Shown here: piece by piece, positions 1 through 7,652 of the stretch | Layout: every line of letters begins with the position of its first letter | Numbering within the stretch: position 1 is the stretch's first letter | Source of the DNA: an uncultured Flavobacteriaceae bacterium | Lineage (GTDB): Bacteria; Bacteroidota; Bacteroidia; Flavobacteriales; Flavobacteriaceae | Length of the DNA stretch: 41,833 bases | Reading direction: 5' to 3' | NCBI GenBank assembly: GCA_937959395.1 | Contig: CALGLR010000017.1 | Location: forward strand, 1-41,833 | Translations under genes and position numbers: made by a program | The notes under the pieces: generated by a model | Told to the model about the DNA's origin: nothing | Databases searched by the model: none | The model's input: the letters and a program-made list of their open reading frames with translations, nothing else

Positions 1-70
1 GTTCTTGCTTAAAATGTAATCGACAACTCTGCTCGTCTGTAAAATGAACTCCAAAAGAAAATATATTCAT
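1..70 (-). CDS. IS1595-like transposase, N-terminal fragment cut by window edge
   Basis: Reading leftward from an ATG at 70-68 gives 23 codons beginning MNIFSFGVHFTDEQSCRLHF, open to the window edge. From memory this resembles the start of flavobacterial IS1595-family transposases, whose N-terminus (F..DE.SC..HFK..R) precedes a zinc-ribbon and an ISXO2-type DDE domain. Only the first residues are visible, so intactness cannot be judged. The left inverted repeat of the element would be expected within about 100 bases to the right; none could be proved because the partner end lies outside the window. Confidence 0.6.
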   Translation of the reverse strand, partial: MNIFSFGVHFTDEQSCRLHFKQE

Positions 71-492
71 GGTTAACTATTTAAAAATCAATTAAATATA
101 CGTAATTATAATGAAATTAGGGATGTTTACGGACATACAATTTAAATTATTTTTGTATCGGACATTTAAAGCGAATAAATAAAAAATCCGTTTCTATAAG
201 ATATTTTAACGCTCAAGGGATTTTGGACAAAAAAATACTAAACATAATTTTAAGGATATTACAAAATTGAGTTTTGACGACCGTTATGCAAACGTATTTT
301 CAAAATATTTAATAGAATAATGAAAAACGTAGAAAATATTTTAAATAAACGTACTGAAACTATAAAACTTATAGTTTCTAAATAAATAACAATTCACTTT
401 ACTTTTCTATCTTAATACCAATTATAAATTAAAATGCACCTTAAACGAAGTTGTATTGTTATAATACATATATAAAACCATAGTGATATAAA
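71..492. other. Intergenic region, no gene recognised
   Basis: This AT-rich stretch has no credible reading frame. It probably contains the outer end of the IS-like element at the window start; a candidate is the GGATGTTTACGGACAT stretch near 121. Two near-repeats, TACGGACATACAA and ATCGGACATTTAA, lie at about 129-175. The motif taataccaattataaatta near 413-433 recurs in similar form near 33605 and 35587 and may be a short dispersed repeat. Confidence 0.5.
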
Positions 493-873
493 TTAAACAT
501 AGCAATCATCGCATTTACCTTGTAATAATACTTGAGAGATATCTACTTTACGATTTGGAATTTTTGGAATAAGAATATTTGTAGGTAAACAATCTACTTT
601 CCCACAATCCGAACATTGAAAATGAGGATGAGCGTCTTGATGTCCAGAAACAGAACATCCATTACATTTGGCATACCATTTATATCCATTTTTCCCAAGA
701 AATGAATGCAAAATCTTATCCTCTTCAAGCTTATCTAAAACACGATAAACGGTAGTTTTATTCATCTTCAAACTAAGACGTTCTATCAAAGTGATTACAG
801 AAATAGCACTTGAATTCTTATCGAATTCATTAAGTAACAATTTAACTGACTTTGTTTTTCTTACAATACCCAT
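493..873 (-). CDS. Fur-family metalloregulator (Zur-like candidate)
   Basis: A 126-residue protein of normal Fur-family size. An N-terminal winged helix contains the recognition helix (NKTTVYRVLDKL, residues 38-49). The C-terminal dimerisation domain carries HPHFQCSDCGKVDC (82-95) and a final CDDC (121-124); the C87xxC90 and C121xxC124 pairs form the usual structural zinc site. An extra CNGC pair (70-73) is present. It is a DNA-binding repressor whose metal cannot be fixed from sequence; Zur-like is favoured over iron Fur because of the neighbours (MerC-like protein, His-rich permease loop). It diverges from the ABC/TonB operon at 1156-7652, and a perfect 7-1-7 palindrome lies 25 bases upstream of its start, so it probably represses itself and that operon. 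Confidence 0.92.
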   Translation of the reverse strand: MGIVRKTKSVKLLLNEFDKNSSAISVITLIERLSLKMNKTTVYRVLDKLEEDKILHSFLGKNGYKWYAKCNGCSVSGHQDAHPHFQCSDCGKVDCLPTNILIPKIPNRKVDISQVLLQGKCDDCYV

Positions 874-877
874 AATA

Positions 878-885
878 CAAATATA
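878..885 (-). promoter_or_regulatory. Bacteroidota -7 element for the Fur-family gene
   Basis: On the minus strand TATATTTG matches the Bacteroidota -7 consensus TAnnTTTG and ends only five bases before the ATG at 873. No well-spaced -33 TTG was found; operator 1 (898-912) occupies that position. If this element is used, transcription would begin at or within a few bases of the start codon, giving a leaderless or nearly leaderless mRNA. Confidence 0.42.
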
Positions 886-897
886 ATATAATTTTAA

Positions 898-912
898 TGC
901 AACTTAGTTGCA
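898..912. promoter_or_regulatory. Fur-family operator 1, perfect 7-1-7 palindrome
   Basis: TGCAACTTAGTTGCA is a perfect inverted repeat of two 7-base arms around one base, the architecture of Fur, Zur and PerR boxes. It overlaps the -33 zone of the rightward promoter and the upstream part of the leftward one, so a bound dimer could block both. The motif is inferred from symmetry and position. Confidence 0.62.
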
Positions 913-938
913 ACAATATAATATTTTAATTACATTTG
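907..938 (+). promoter_or_regulatory. Promoter of the ABC/TonB operon
   Basis: GTTG at 907-910 and TACATTTG at 931-938 match the Bacteroidota -33/-7 pair (TTTG and TAnnTTTG) with a 20-base spacer. Transcription would begin near 943-946. Operator 1 covers the -33 element and operator 2 begins inside the -7 element and runs past the start site, a layout typical of repression. Confidence 0.55.
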
Positions 939-951
939 CAACCAAGTTGCA
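937..951. promoter_or_regulatory. Fur-family operator 2, near-perfect 7-1-7 palindrome
   Basis: TGCAACCAAGTTGCA has the same 7-1-7 design as operator 1 with one arm mismatch. The centres of the two operators (905 and 944) are 39 bp apart, close to four helical turns, so two dimers would lie on nearly the same DNA face. It covers the predicted transcription start of the rightward operon. Confidence 0.57.
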
Positions 952-954
952 TTA

Positions 955-1008
955 ATGGCTGAATATTATGGATTAAATCATTATGCATTTGAATATTGGT
1001 TGAATTGA
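955..1008 (+). CDS. Possible 17-residue leader peptide
   Basis: An ATG about ten bases after the predicted transcription start opens a short frame, MAEYYGLNHYAFEYWLN, ending with TGA at 1006-1008. Eight of the 17 residues are aromatic or histidine. The stop lies exactly at the foot of the hairpin at 1008-1094, as in peptide-coupled attenuators. No family is recognised and so short a frame can arise by chance; it is listed because of its position between promoter and hairpin. Confidence 0.25.
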   Translation: MAEYYGLNHYAFEYWLN

Positions 1009-1094
1009 AAATTGAGCCTTTTAAATCCAATTACGTTTTTAAAGTTTATAGCTGGAGCTATAAAAATAAAAACCGGATTCAAAAGGCCAATTTT
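1008..1094 (+). promoter_or_regulatory. Structured mRNA leader, attenuator-like hairpin with T-run
   Basis: Arms 1008-1028 and 1075-1094 pair over 20 bp with one bulged A (1015) and one mismatch. Inside, 1035-1040 pairs with 1068-1073 and 1045-1053 with 1056-1064 (TTTATAGCT/AGCTATAAA, 2-base loop). The right arm ends in a run of six T, as in an intrinsic terminator. A smaller hairpin (TAGTAAT/ATTACTA) follows at 1111-1129, 26 bases before the ATPase start. The whole lies in the roughly 210-base leader of the operon. Roles as attenuator, riboswitch-like element or mRNA stabiliser are all inference. Confidence 0.48.
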
Positions 1095-1155
1095 TTAGTA
1101 AAAAAAAAACTAGTAATGTGCTATTACTATTCAAAAATTTTAATAAATAATACTA

Positions 1156-1848
1156 ATGTTAGAAGCAAAAAATCTTTGCAAGCGTTTTAATGATAAATTA
1201 GCAATCAAAGATCTAAGTTTTTCAGTTTCCCCAGGAGAAATATTTTGTTTACTTGGACAAAATGGAGCTGGTAAAACGACAACTATAAATATGTTTTTAG
1301 GGTTACTAGAACCAACTTCAGGGGAAGCGTTAATTAATAATGCTTCTGTAATCAATAATAAAATTTCTCGAAGTTCGGTTGCTTATATTCCTGAAACTGT
1401 ACAACTATACAGCAGTTTATCAAGTATTGAAAATCTAGATTTTTTTAGTCGATTAGCGGGTTTTAGTTATAAAAAAGAAGAACTAATTGGTTTTCTAAAA
1501 CAAGTAAACTTGCAAGAAGACGCTTATCAAAAAAAACTATCTACTTATTCTAAGGGAATGAGACAAAAGGTAGGAATAGCAATTGCATTAGCAAAAAATG
1601 CTTCCTTTATTCTTATGGATGAACCTACTTCTGGTTTAGATCCTAAATCATCTGTAGAATTCGCAAAAATATGCAAAGACTTATCGGCAAAAGGTGTGGG
1701 TATTTTTATGGCTACTCATGATATATTTAATGCCGCTAATATTGGTTCTAGAATTGGAATCATGAAAGAAGGCACCATAGTACACTCTACCAATACTACT
1801 AATATAACCGCTCAAGAACTTCAAGATTTATATATAAAAACCATTTAA
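1156..1848 (+). CDS. ABC transporter ATP-binding protein
   Basis: A complete 230-residue ATPase: Walker A GQNGAGKTT (34-42), signature YSKGMRQK (131-138), Walker B FILMDEP (151-157), D-loop SGLDP and switch histidine in ATHD. The order and the KGMRQ signature are those of the group that drives ABC-2 type membrane proteins (CcmA, NosF and DrrA-like). Its natural partners are the two ABC-2 permeases downstream, separated from it only by the receptor gene. MLEAKNLCKRF is the usual beginning of such proteins, so the ATG at 1156 is preferred. It is the first large gene of the Fur-family-controlled operon; its stop lies 14 bases before the receptor start. The substrate is unknown. Confidence 0.93.
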   Translation: MLEAKNLCKRFNDKLAIKDLSFSVSPGEIFCLLGQNGAGKTTTINMFLGLLEPTSGEALINNASVINNKISRSSVAYIPETVQLYSSLSSIENLDFFSRLAGFSYKKEELIGFLKQVNLQEDAYQKKLSTYSKGMRQKVGIAIALAKNASFILMDEPTSGLDPKSSVEFAKICKDLSAKGVGIFMATHDIFNAANIGSRIGIMKEGTIVHSTNTTNITAQELQDLYIKTI

Positions 1849-1862
1849 TTAATAAAAAAGCA

Positions 1863-4364
1863 ATGAATTTTAAAAATAGCGTATTCTCAATTCTTTTATT
1901 GGTAATGCAATTAAGTTTCTCCCAATCAAAAATAACAGGTATAGTTACAGATTCTAACAATTTAGCCATTGAAGGTGCAAATGTTGTCTTAACCAACGAA
2001 TCACAAAAACAAAAAGGAGCAACAACAGATAAAAATGGAAATTTTGGCATTGAAATAGGAGAAAGCAACACCTATAAAATTAGTATCACATTTATAGGGT
2101 ATGAAGCCTTTACTAAAAGTTTAAATATTACAGATACTAAGAACATAAACTTAGGATCAATTACACTCTTAGAATCTATTGAATCACTACAATCTGTAGA
2201 AATTATAGGGAGAAAACGTCAAGATTATAATAGCGACTATTCTTTTTCAGCGACTAAAGTAGCTATTAAGAATAGAGAATTACCTCAAGCAGTAGCAACG
2301 GTAACAAAAGAGCTTATAGCCGATCGGTTAGCGTTTCAATTACCAGATGCTGTTAAAACAGTAAGTAATGTTTCGATTACAGGTTTATATAACCATTATA
2401 ATATTCGTGGGATTACCCAAGCAGATGATGGACAAATACTAAATGGTATGCGTACACGTCAGTATTATTTTTTGCAACCAATTACTTCGCACCTTGAGCG
2501 CGTAGAAGTTATTAAAGGGCCTTCATCAGTAACATTTTCTAGTGCAGATCCTGGCGGAACCGTAAATATGGTAACTAAAAAACCATTAACTGAAAAGCGT
2601 AATGAAGTTTCAGTCTCGGCAGGTAGTTTTGGAACATTAAGAACTACTGCTGATTTTACAGGTCCTTTAAATAAATCTAAAACATTGTTATATCGTTTCA
2701 ATGCAGCAGTTCAAGAAGGGGGATCATTTAGAGATGTCGTAGATAACAATGCTATTTTGGTGACCCCATCATTAAGTTATATTCCTAACGACAAAACATC
2801 ACTTAATGTGGAAATGATTTACAATAATGCTGAAGGTAATGTAGATAGAGGACAACCAATTTTCGATGCTGTTGATGATAATTATGATCCATTTAGTACA
2901 CCAATTACTTTGAACCCAGGCGCAATTAACGACTTTTATAAAACTAAAGAACTCATATTTATGACAAGCTTTAGTAAAAAATTTACTAAAAACTTTGGTT
3001 TCAATGCTCAATACATGAAACAAACTTGGGATGAAGATTTACAAGAGCATAGAGCAGATGCATTTCGTCAAGCTTATGATATTAATGGCAATGTTGTTCC
3101 AAATCTTATAGCCATGCGATATGCAGAAAGACAACAAAATTGGAATACTGATAATTTTAGCACTTATTTTAATTACGACATTAAAAAAAATAATATTACA
3201 AATAAAATATTAGTAGGATTTGATGCATCAAGTTGGGAAAGAAAAACGGGTGGCGCAAATAGCGCAAGAAATTATTTGTTAAATGATGGTTCTGCTGCAA
3301 GATTTAGACCCGGAACAAGTGATCCAAATGATTTTCAGCAAACAGCTGATGGATTATTAGTTCCTGTTATACCTCATTTAGATTTAACTAATCCTTTTAA
3401 CGGAATTAGAAACACTAATAATTATGTGATTTCACAATTTGAAATTCCTGCAAATTTAACAACTTCAAGTGGTATCTATTTTCAAAACCAATTTAAGATT
3501 GGAAAATTTTCAGCTTTAGTAAACTTAAGGTATGAGTGGTTCACAGATATTTTTGATTATGACGGGGCAAATGAAGAAGAATTTAAAACCAATGCTTTTG
3601 TACCCAGAATAGGTTTAACTTATGAAGTGACTAATGATATTAGTGCTTATGCTACTTATTTAGAAGGTTTTCAGCCTCATACAAATACTGTATCATTATC
3701 ACCAACTGCGGAAGGTTTCTTCTGGGCCGCTTCACCAAGCAGATTTGATCCTTTAGAAAGTAGCCTATTAGAAATAGGTGCAAAAGGGGAGTTTTTAAAT
3801 GGTAAAATATTTGCAAACCTTGCTTTGTTTGATATCTCTCAAAAGAACATTTTACTTGGAGATATCTTTGACCCAGATAACTTAACAACAAGAGGAGAAC
3901 AACGTAGTAGAGGTTTTGAAATGGATATTTCTGGTTACTTATCACCAAACTTTCAACTTACAGCGTCTTATGGCTATAATGATGCTAAAATTGAAGAAGA
4001 TTTTATAGAAGATTTTATTGGAGAACGAATTGGAGGAGCTCCAGAACATAATGCAAATTTTTGGGGACGTTATGATTTTATGAATAAAACCTTAAAAGGT
4101 ATTGGAATTGGTTTTGGTATGCAATATGTAGACGAAAGATTTACTTGGTATAACCCTTCTTATTCTACTGATAGAGTACTATTACCAGAATATACCGTAT
4201 TTGATGCTGCAGTATATTACAAGCCAAATAACACAAATATGCAACTAACACTTAAATTTAACAATTTGTTTAATGATACGTATTGGTTAGGCGGCCTTAA
4301 TCCTTCTAGATTAGGTCCAGGAGCACCTAGAAATATTTTATTAAACGCGACATATAAATTTTAA
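1863..4364 (+). CDS. TonB-dependent outer-membrane receptor, siderophore type
   Basis: An 833-residue receptor. A signal peptide (about 1-20, ending LSFSQ) is followed by a CarboxypepD_reg-like domain (ITGIVTDSNNLAIEGANVVL onward), then a plug of the siderophore-receptor group with RGITQADDGQILNGMRTRQY, VEVIKGPSSVTFSSADPGG and VNMVTKKP. The remainder is a 22-strand barrel with a C-terminal aromatic residue (ATYKF). It should import a metal chelate or other large ligand using TonB energy. The ligand cannot be read from sequence; Fur-family control and the neighbouring genes favour a metal complex. It lies between an ABC ATPase and its likely permeases, an unusual order implying a joint function. 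Its stop lies three bases before the next start. Confidence 0.93.
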   Translation: MNFKNSVFSILLLVMQLSFSQSKITGIVTDSNNLAIEGANVVLTNESQKQKGATTDKNGNFGIEIGESNTYKISITFIGYEAFTKSLNITDTKNINLGSITLLESIESLQSVEIIGRKRQDYNSDYSFSATKVAIKNRELPQAVATVTKELIADRLAFQLPDAVKTVSNVSITGLYNHYNIRGITQADDGQILNGMRTRQYYFLQPITSHLERVEVIKGPSSVTFSSADPGGTVNMVTKKPLTEKRNEVSVSAGSFGTLRTTADFTGPLNKSKTLLYRFNAAVQEGGSFRDVVDNNAILVTPSLSYIPNDKTSLNVEMIYNNAEGNVDRGQPIFDAVDDNYDPFSTPITLNPGAINDFYKTKELIFMTSFSKKFTKNFGFNAQYMKQTWDEDLQEHRADAFRQAYDINGNVVPNLIAMRYAERQQNWNTDNFSTYFNYDIKKNNITNKILVGFDASSWERKTGGANSARNYLLNDGSAARFRPGTSDPNDFQQTADGLLVPVIPHLDLTNPFNGIRNTNNYVISQFEIPANLTTSSGIYFQNQFKIGKFSALVNLRYEWFTDIFDYDGANEEEFKTNAFVPRIGLTYEVTNDISAYATYLEGFQPHTNTVSLSPTAEGFFWAASPSRFDPLESSLLEIGAKGEFLNGKIFANLALFDISQKNILLGDIFDPDNLTTRGEQRSRGFEMDISGYLSPNFQLTASYGYNDAKIEEDFIEDFIGERIGGAPEHNANFWGRYDFMNKTLKGIGIGFGMQYVDERFTWYNPSYSTDRVLLPEYTVFDAAVYYKPNNTNMQLTLKFNNLFNDTYWLGGLNPSRLGPGAPRNILLNATYKF

Positions 4365-4367
4365 TAT

Positions 4368-5813
4368 ATGAAAAAGCAAGTTGTTGTTTTAATAGCAAAG
4401 CAATTTTTCAAAAAGACCTTTAATAACAAAGGTCTTTTTGTGCTTTTATTCATCTATTTAACAATTTTGGGCTATGTAAGTATAAATAGTTGGAATGCTT
4501 TTGAAAAACACAATCATGTCGTTGAGCATCACCAAGAAAAATCTAGACAAAGTTGGGAAGACAACCCAGATAAACACCCACACAGAATGGCGCATTTTGG
4601 GTCATTCGCTTTTCGTTTGCAACACCCTTTAAGTATTTTTGATTCCGGAATAGAAAGTTATACAGGAAATTCTATTTTTTTAGAAGCACACAAGCAGCAT
4701 ACTGCTAATTTTTCTGAGGCAAGTTTGTCTACAGGTTTGGTTCGTTTTGGTGATTTAAATATCGCCATGTTGCTACAGTTAATTTTACCATTGATTATAT
4801 TTTTCTTAGGTTATTCATCTATTACTTCCGAAAAAGAAAACGGAACGCTTAAAATAATGCATATACAAGGTTCTAAAATAAAAGAAATACTTTTAGGTAA
4901 GTCATTAGGCCTATTTTTTGTATCCACATTATTCTTTATACCTGGATTAATAGCTTTGTGGAGTATTTCTTTTTTAGAACACTTTACCGCTAATAGCTCA
5001 ATAGTCATTAGAGCGACATTAATAACCATAAGTTACTTATTATTTTATATCATATTATGCTGTATTACTGTAATACTATCTGGTTTAAGTAAAAACTCTA
5101 ATAAAGCATTACTAAGCTTATTAGGTATTTGGTTATTATTTTTTATAATTATTCCAAAAACAGCTCAGGTTATAGGAAATTACACATATCCTAATCTTTC
5201 AAAAATAGAATTTAAAGCTGCTATAGAAGAAGAAGTTTCAAAAAAAGGAGATAGTCATAACCCTAACGACCCCTATTTTAATAGTCTACGAGATTCAATT
5301 TTAAAAGCTAATAAAATCACCGATGTCAAAGATTTACCTTTTAATTATAGCGGTTTCTTGATGAGTAAAGGCGAAAAGCAATCAGCTATTATTTATAGTA
5401 ATCAGCATCAAAAACTAATTAAAACGTATCGAAAACAGAATAGAATTACCAACCGTCTAGTATTAATAAACCCATACTTGGCCATCAAAAATTTATCAAT
5501 GAGTTTATCTGGAACCGATTTCGATACTTATGTGAGTTTTTTATCACAGACTGAAAATTACAGATACCAACAATCTCAATACATGAACGATTTACAAATG
5601 AAATATATAAGTAACAAGGCAAAAAGTAGTGAAGGTAAAGTTCATGTCGTTGGTAAAGAAAATTGGAAAGCATTACCAGCTTTCAACTATCAATATATTC
5701 CCATAAATAAAACCATAATAAAACAACTACTTGCTATTGTTTCTCTTTTTGTTTGGTTACTATTAACACTAGTTTTTATGAGCAAATTCTCTAACCGTTT
5801 TAAAATTATTTAG
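4368..5813 (+). CDS. ABC-2 type permease, DUF3526-like, His-rich loop
   Basis: A 481-residue membrane protein with one helix near 24-44, a long extracytoplasmic loop, five helices between about 140 and 270, a second large soluble part, and a last helix near 455-474. The layout and the EKENGTLKIMHIQG segment resemble ABC-2 permeases of the DUF3526 group, which work with a NosF-like ATPase. The first loop (about 50-110) is rich in histidine (HNHVVEHH, KHPHRMAHF), which suggests contact with a metal. The next permease follows after two bases. Codons 15-25 of this gene contain a perfect terminator-like hairpin (4409-4440). Direction of transport and substrate are unknown. Confidence 0.8.
   Translation: MKKQVVVLIAKQFFKKTFNNKGLFVLLFIYLTILGYVSINSWNAFEKHNHVVEHHQEKSRQSWEDNPDKHPHRMAHFGSFAFRLQHPLSIFDSGIESYTGNSIFLEAHKQHTANFSEASLSTGLVRFGDLNIAMLLQLILPLIIFFLGYSSITSEKENGTLKIMHIQGSKIKEILLGKSLGLFFVSTLFFIPGLIALWSISFLEHFTANSSIVIRATLITISYLLFYIILCCITVILSGLSKNSNKALLSLLGIWLLFFIIIPKTAQVIGNYTYPNLSKIEFKAAIEEEVSKKGDSHNPNDPYFNSLRDSILKANKITDVKDLPFNYSGFLMSKGEKQSAIIYSNQHQKLIKTYRKQNRITNRLVLINPYLAIKNLSMSLSGTDFDTYVSFLSQTENYRYQQSQYMNDLQMKYISNKAKSSEGKVHVVGKENWKALPAFNYQYIPINKTIIKQLLAIVSLFVWLLLTLVFMSKFSNRFKII
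4409..4440 (+). terminator. Terminator-like hairpin inside the first permease gene
   Basis: CAAAAAGACCTTT (4409-4421) and AAAGGTCTTTTTG (4428-4440) form a perfect 13-bp stem with a 6-base loop; the descending arm ends in five T. It begins 45 bases after the receptor stop codon but within the coding region of the permease. It may cut transcription after the receptor, lowering permease output, unless translating ribosomes prevent folding. Termination has not been shown. Confidence 0.5.
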
Positions 5814-5815
5814 CA

Positions 5816-7162
5816 GTGTATAGCATATTAATTAAACATTTTTTTAGAACAAAAACGGTAACATTAGCTTTTGTCTTGCTTATGGTTTTAGGCCTTTTAA
5901 GTATTGGCACTGGAAAACAATTTCTTACTCAAAAACAAACCGCTATTACAAAAACAATAGAACAACAACAAAAGCATATAGAAACGCAAACAAATCTCCA
6001 TAAGGATGATTTAGGGTTGTTATTATACTATTTAAAATTTTCTTTTATTAATAATATTACTCCTTTAGCTGGTATTTCTATTGGGCAAAGCGATTTGAAT
6101 TTACATATTCAAAATGTAACTATTCTAAATCTTGAAGGGCAGAAATATGATACCGATTTAATAAACCCTATGCGTTTGCATGTGGGAAATTTAGATGTTA
6201 GCTTTCTTATTATTTTTCTTTTTCCTTTAGTTATTATTTCATTAACCTTTAATATTCTATCTGAGGAAGAAGAAAAAGGAACTTGGAAAATGGTAACCAT
6301 TCAAGGGCAATCTTCTTTTAAGTTTTTAGTGATGAAACTATCTATAAGGATCTTATTTATTTTTGGAGTTTTAGCGCTATTATTCTTATTAACCAAATTC
6401 GCTTTAGGCATCCCTTTTAACTTTGATTTTATTTACATGATATCTATTAGCTATTTATACATGCTATTTTGGTTTGCATTATGCTTTTTTGTTATTCTAT
6501 TAAGAAAATCATCTAATATTAATGCCATTGTATTATTAACTAGTTGGTTAATATTGGTTGTTTTCTTACCTGTTTTGGTAAATAATTATGTTACTCATAA
6601 ATACCCTATAGGTGAGGCTTTTTCTATGACCATAAAACAAAGAGACGAATATCACAAAAAATGGGATACAGATAAAAAAGAAACTTTAGATAAATTCTAT
6701 AAACATTACCCTCAGTTTACTAAATACGGAATAAAAGAGGAAGGTTTTTCTTGGTTGTGGTATTATGCAATGCAGCAAATGGGAGATGATGAATCAAAAC
6801 TAGAACGAGAAGCGATGTATGAAAAAATTGAAAAAAGAGAAGCATTAAGCAAAGCTATTTCTCAATTTCTACCTCCATTACAAATACAATTATCGATGAA
6901 TGAGATTGCTAATACAAGCTTAAAACATCACATAGATTTTTTAAATGCAACTACTAAATTTCATGAATCTATTCGTTTACAATTTTATCCTAAGATTTTT
7001 GATAATGAATCTGCAGATAATGTAAACTGGAAAAACTATAATCCTGAGTTTTTTATAGCTCAAAATGAATTTCGTTTTTTTAAAAACACGAGTTATATAA
7101 CTCTCATTATTTTATTTCTAATAGGCTTTGCCATTTTAAAAAACAAAAAACATTTCACTTGA
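5816..7162 (+). CDS. Second ABC-2 type permease, DUF3526-like
   Basis: A 448-residue membrane protein, the sister of the preceding gene: N-terminal helix, extracytoplasmic domain, cytoplasmic EEEEKGTWKMVTIQGQ segment, a cluster of helices (about 120-270), a soluble region and a final helix. The two probably form a heterodimer powered by the ATPase at 1156-1848. It starts at GTG 5816, two bases after the stop of the previous gene, so translation is probably coupled; no nearby ATG gives a better start. It lacks the histidine-rich loop of its partner. Confidence 0.77.
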   Translation: MYSILIKHFFRTKTVTLAFVLLMVLGLLSIGTGKQFLTQKQTAITKTIEQQQKHIETQTNLHKDDLGLLLYYLKFSFINNITPLAGISIGQSDLNLHIQNVTILNLEGQKYDTDLINPMRLHVGNLDVSFLIIFLFPLVIISLTFNILSEEEEKGTWKMVTIQGQSSFKFLVMKLSIRILFIFGVLALLFLLTKFALGIPFNFDFIYMISISYLYMLFWFALCFFVILLRKSSNINAIVLLTSWLILVVFLPVLVNNYVTHKYPIGEAFSMTIKQRDEYHKKWDTDKKETLDKFYKHYPQFTKYGIKEEGFSWLWYYAMQQMGDDESKLEREAMYEKIEKREALSKAISQFLPPLQIQLSMNEIANTSLKHHIDFLNATTKFHESIRLQFYPKIFDNESADNVNWKNYNPEFFIAQNEFRFFKNTSYITLIILFLIGFAILKNKKHFT

Positions 7163-7247
7163 TAATTAAATCTCTCTATTACTTTTCAAAAAGTAATAAT
7201 TTAACCTTTTCTATTATATCTATAAAAAATTACGATAAACTATTTAA

Positions 7248-7652
7248 ATGATACTCATAAAACAAAAACCAGATAGTATTGGTGCTTTTGCTAGTGCATT
7301 ATGTCTCATACATTGTATTGCTACTCCCTTTCTTTTTATAGCCCAAACGTGTACTTTAACTCGCTGTCAAGAAACACCTTTATGGTGGCAATATATTGAT
7401 TACTTTTTTTTAGTTATTTCGTTTTTTGCTATTTATAAAACAACACAAAACACTTCAAAAAATTTCATAAAACCCTTGCTATGGATAAGTTGGTTTATAC
7501 TAGCAATAATAATAGTTAATGAAAAAAACGAGTGGTTACATTTAAACCATCATTTAATTTATGTGCCAGCATTAACATTAATAGTCTTGCATTTATACAA
7601 TCGTAAATACTGCCAGTGTAATAAAAATAAATGCTGTGCAAATGAAGAATAA
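7248..7652 (+). CDS. MerC-like small membrane protein
   Basis: A 134-residue protein with about four membrane helices. The first carries the MerC signature ASALCLIHCIATP (CxxHC, C19-C23), and the C-terminus is cysteine-rich (CQCNKNKCC). MerC proteins move Hg(II) and possibly other soft or thiophilic metals across the inner membrane; in Bacteroidota such genes commonly occur outside mer operons, so mercury resistance is not implied. It follows the second permease by 85 bases on the same strand and is likely the last gene of the Fur-family-controlled unit. Promoters of its own were not recognised. Confidence 0.82.
   Translation: MILIKQKPDSIGAFASALCLIHCIATPFLFIAQTCTLTRCQETPLWWQYIDYFFLVISFFAIYKTTQNTSKNFIKPLLWISWFILAIIIVNEKNEWLHLNHHLIYVPALTLIVLHLYNRKYCQCNKNKCCANEE

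Noticed and set aside
996-1190. 64-codon plus-strand frame before the ABC ATPase
   Set aside because: It overlaps the leader hairpin and the true ATPase start, has a non-ATG start and resembles nothing; the hairpin explains the sequence better.
7178-7197. Inverted repeat ATTACTTTT/AAAAGTAAT before the MerC-like gene
   Set aside because: It is AT-only apart from one pair, has a two-base loop and no T-run; too weak to call a terminator or operator.
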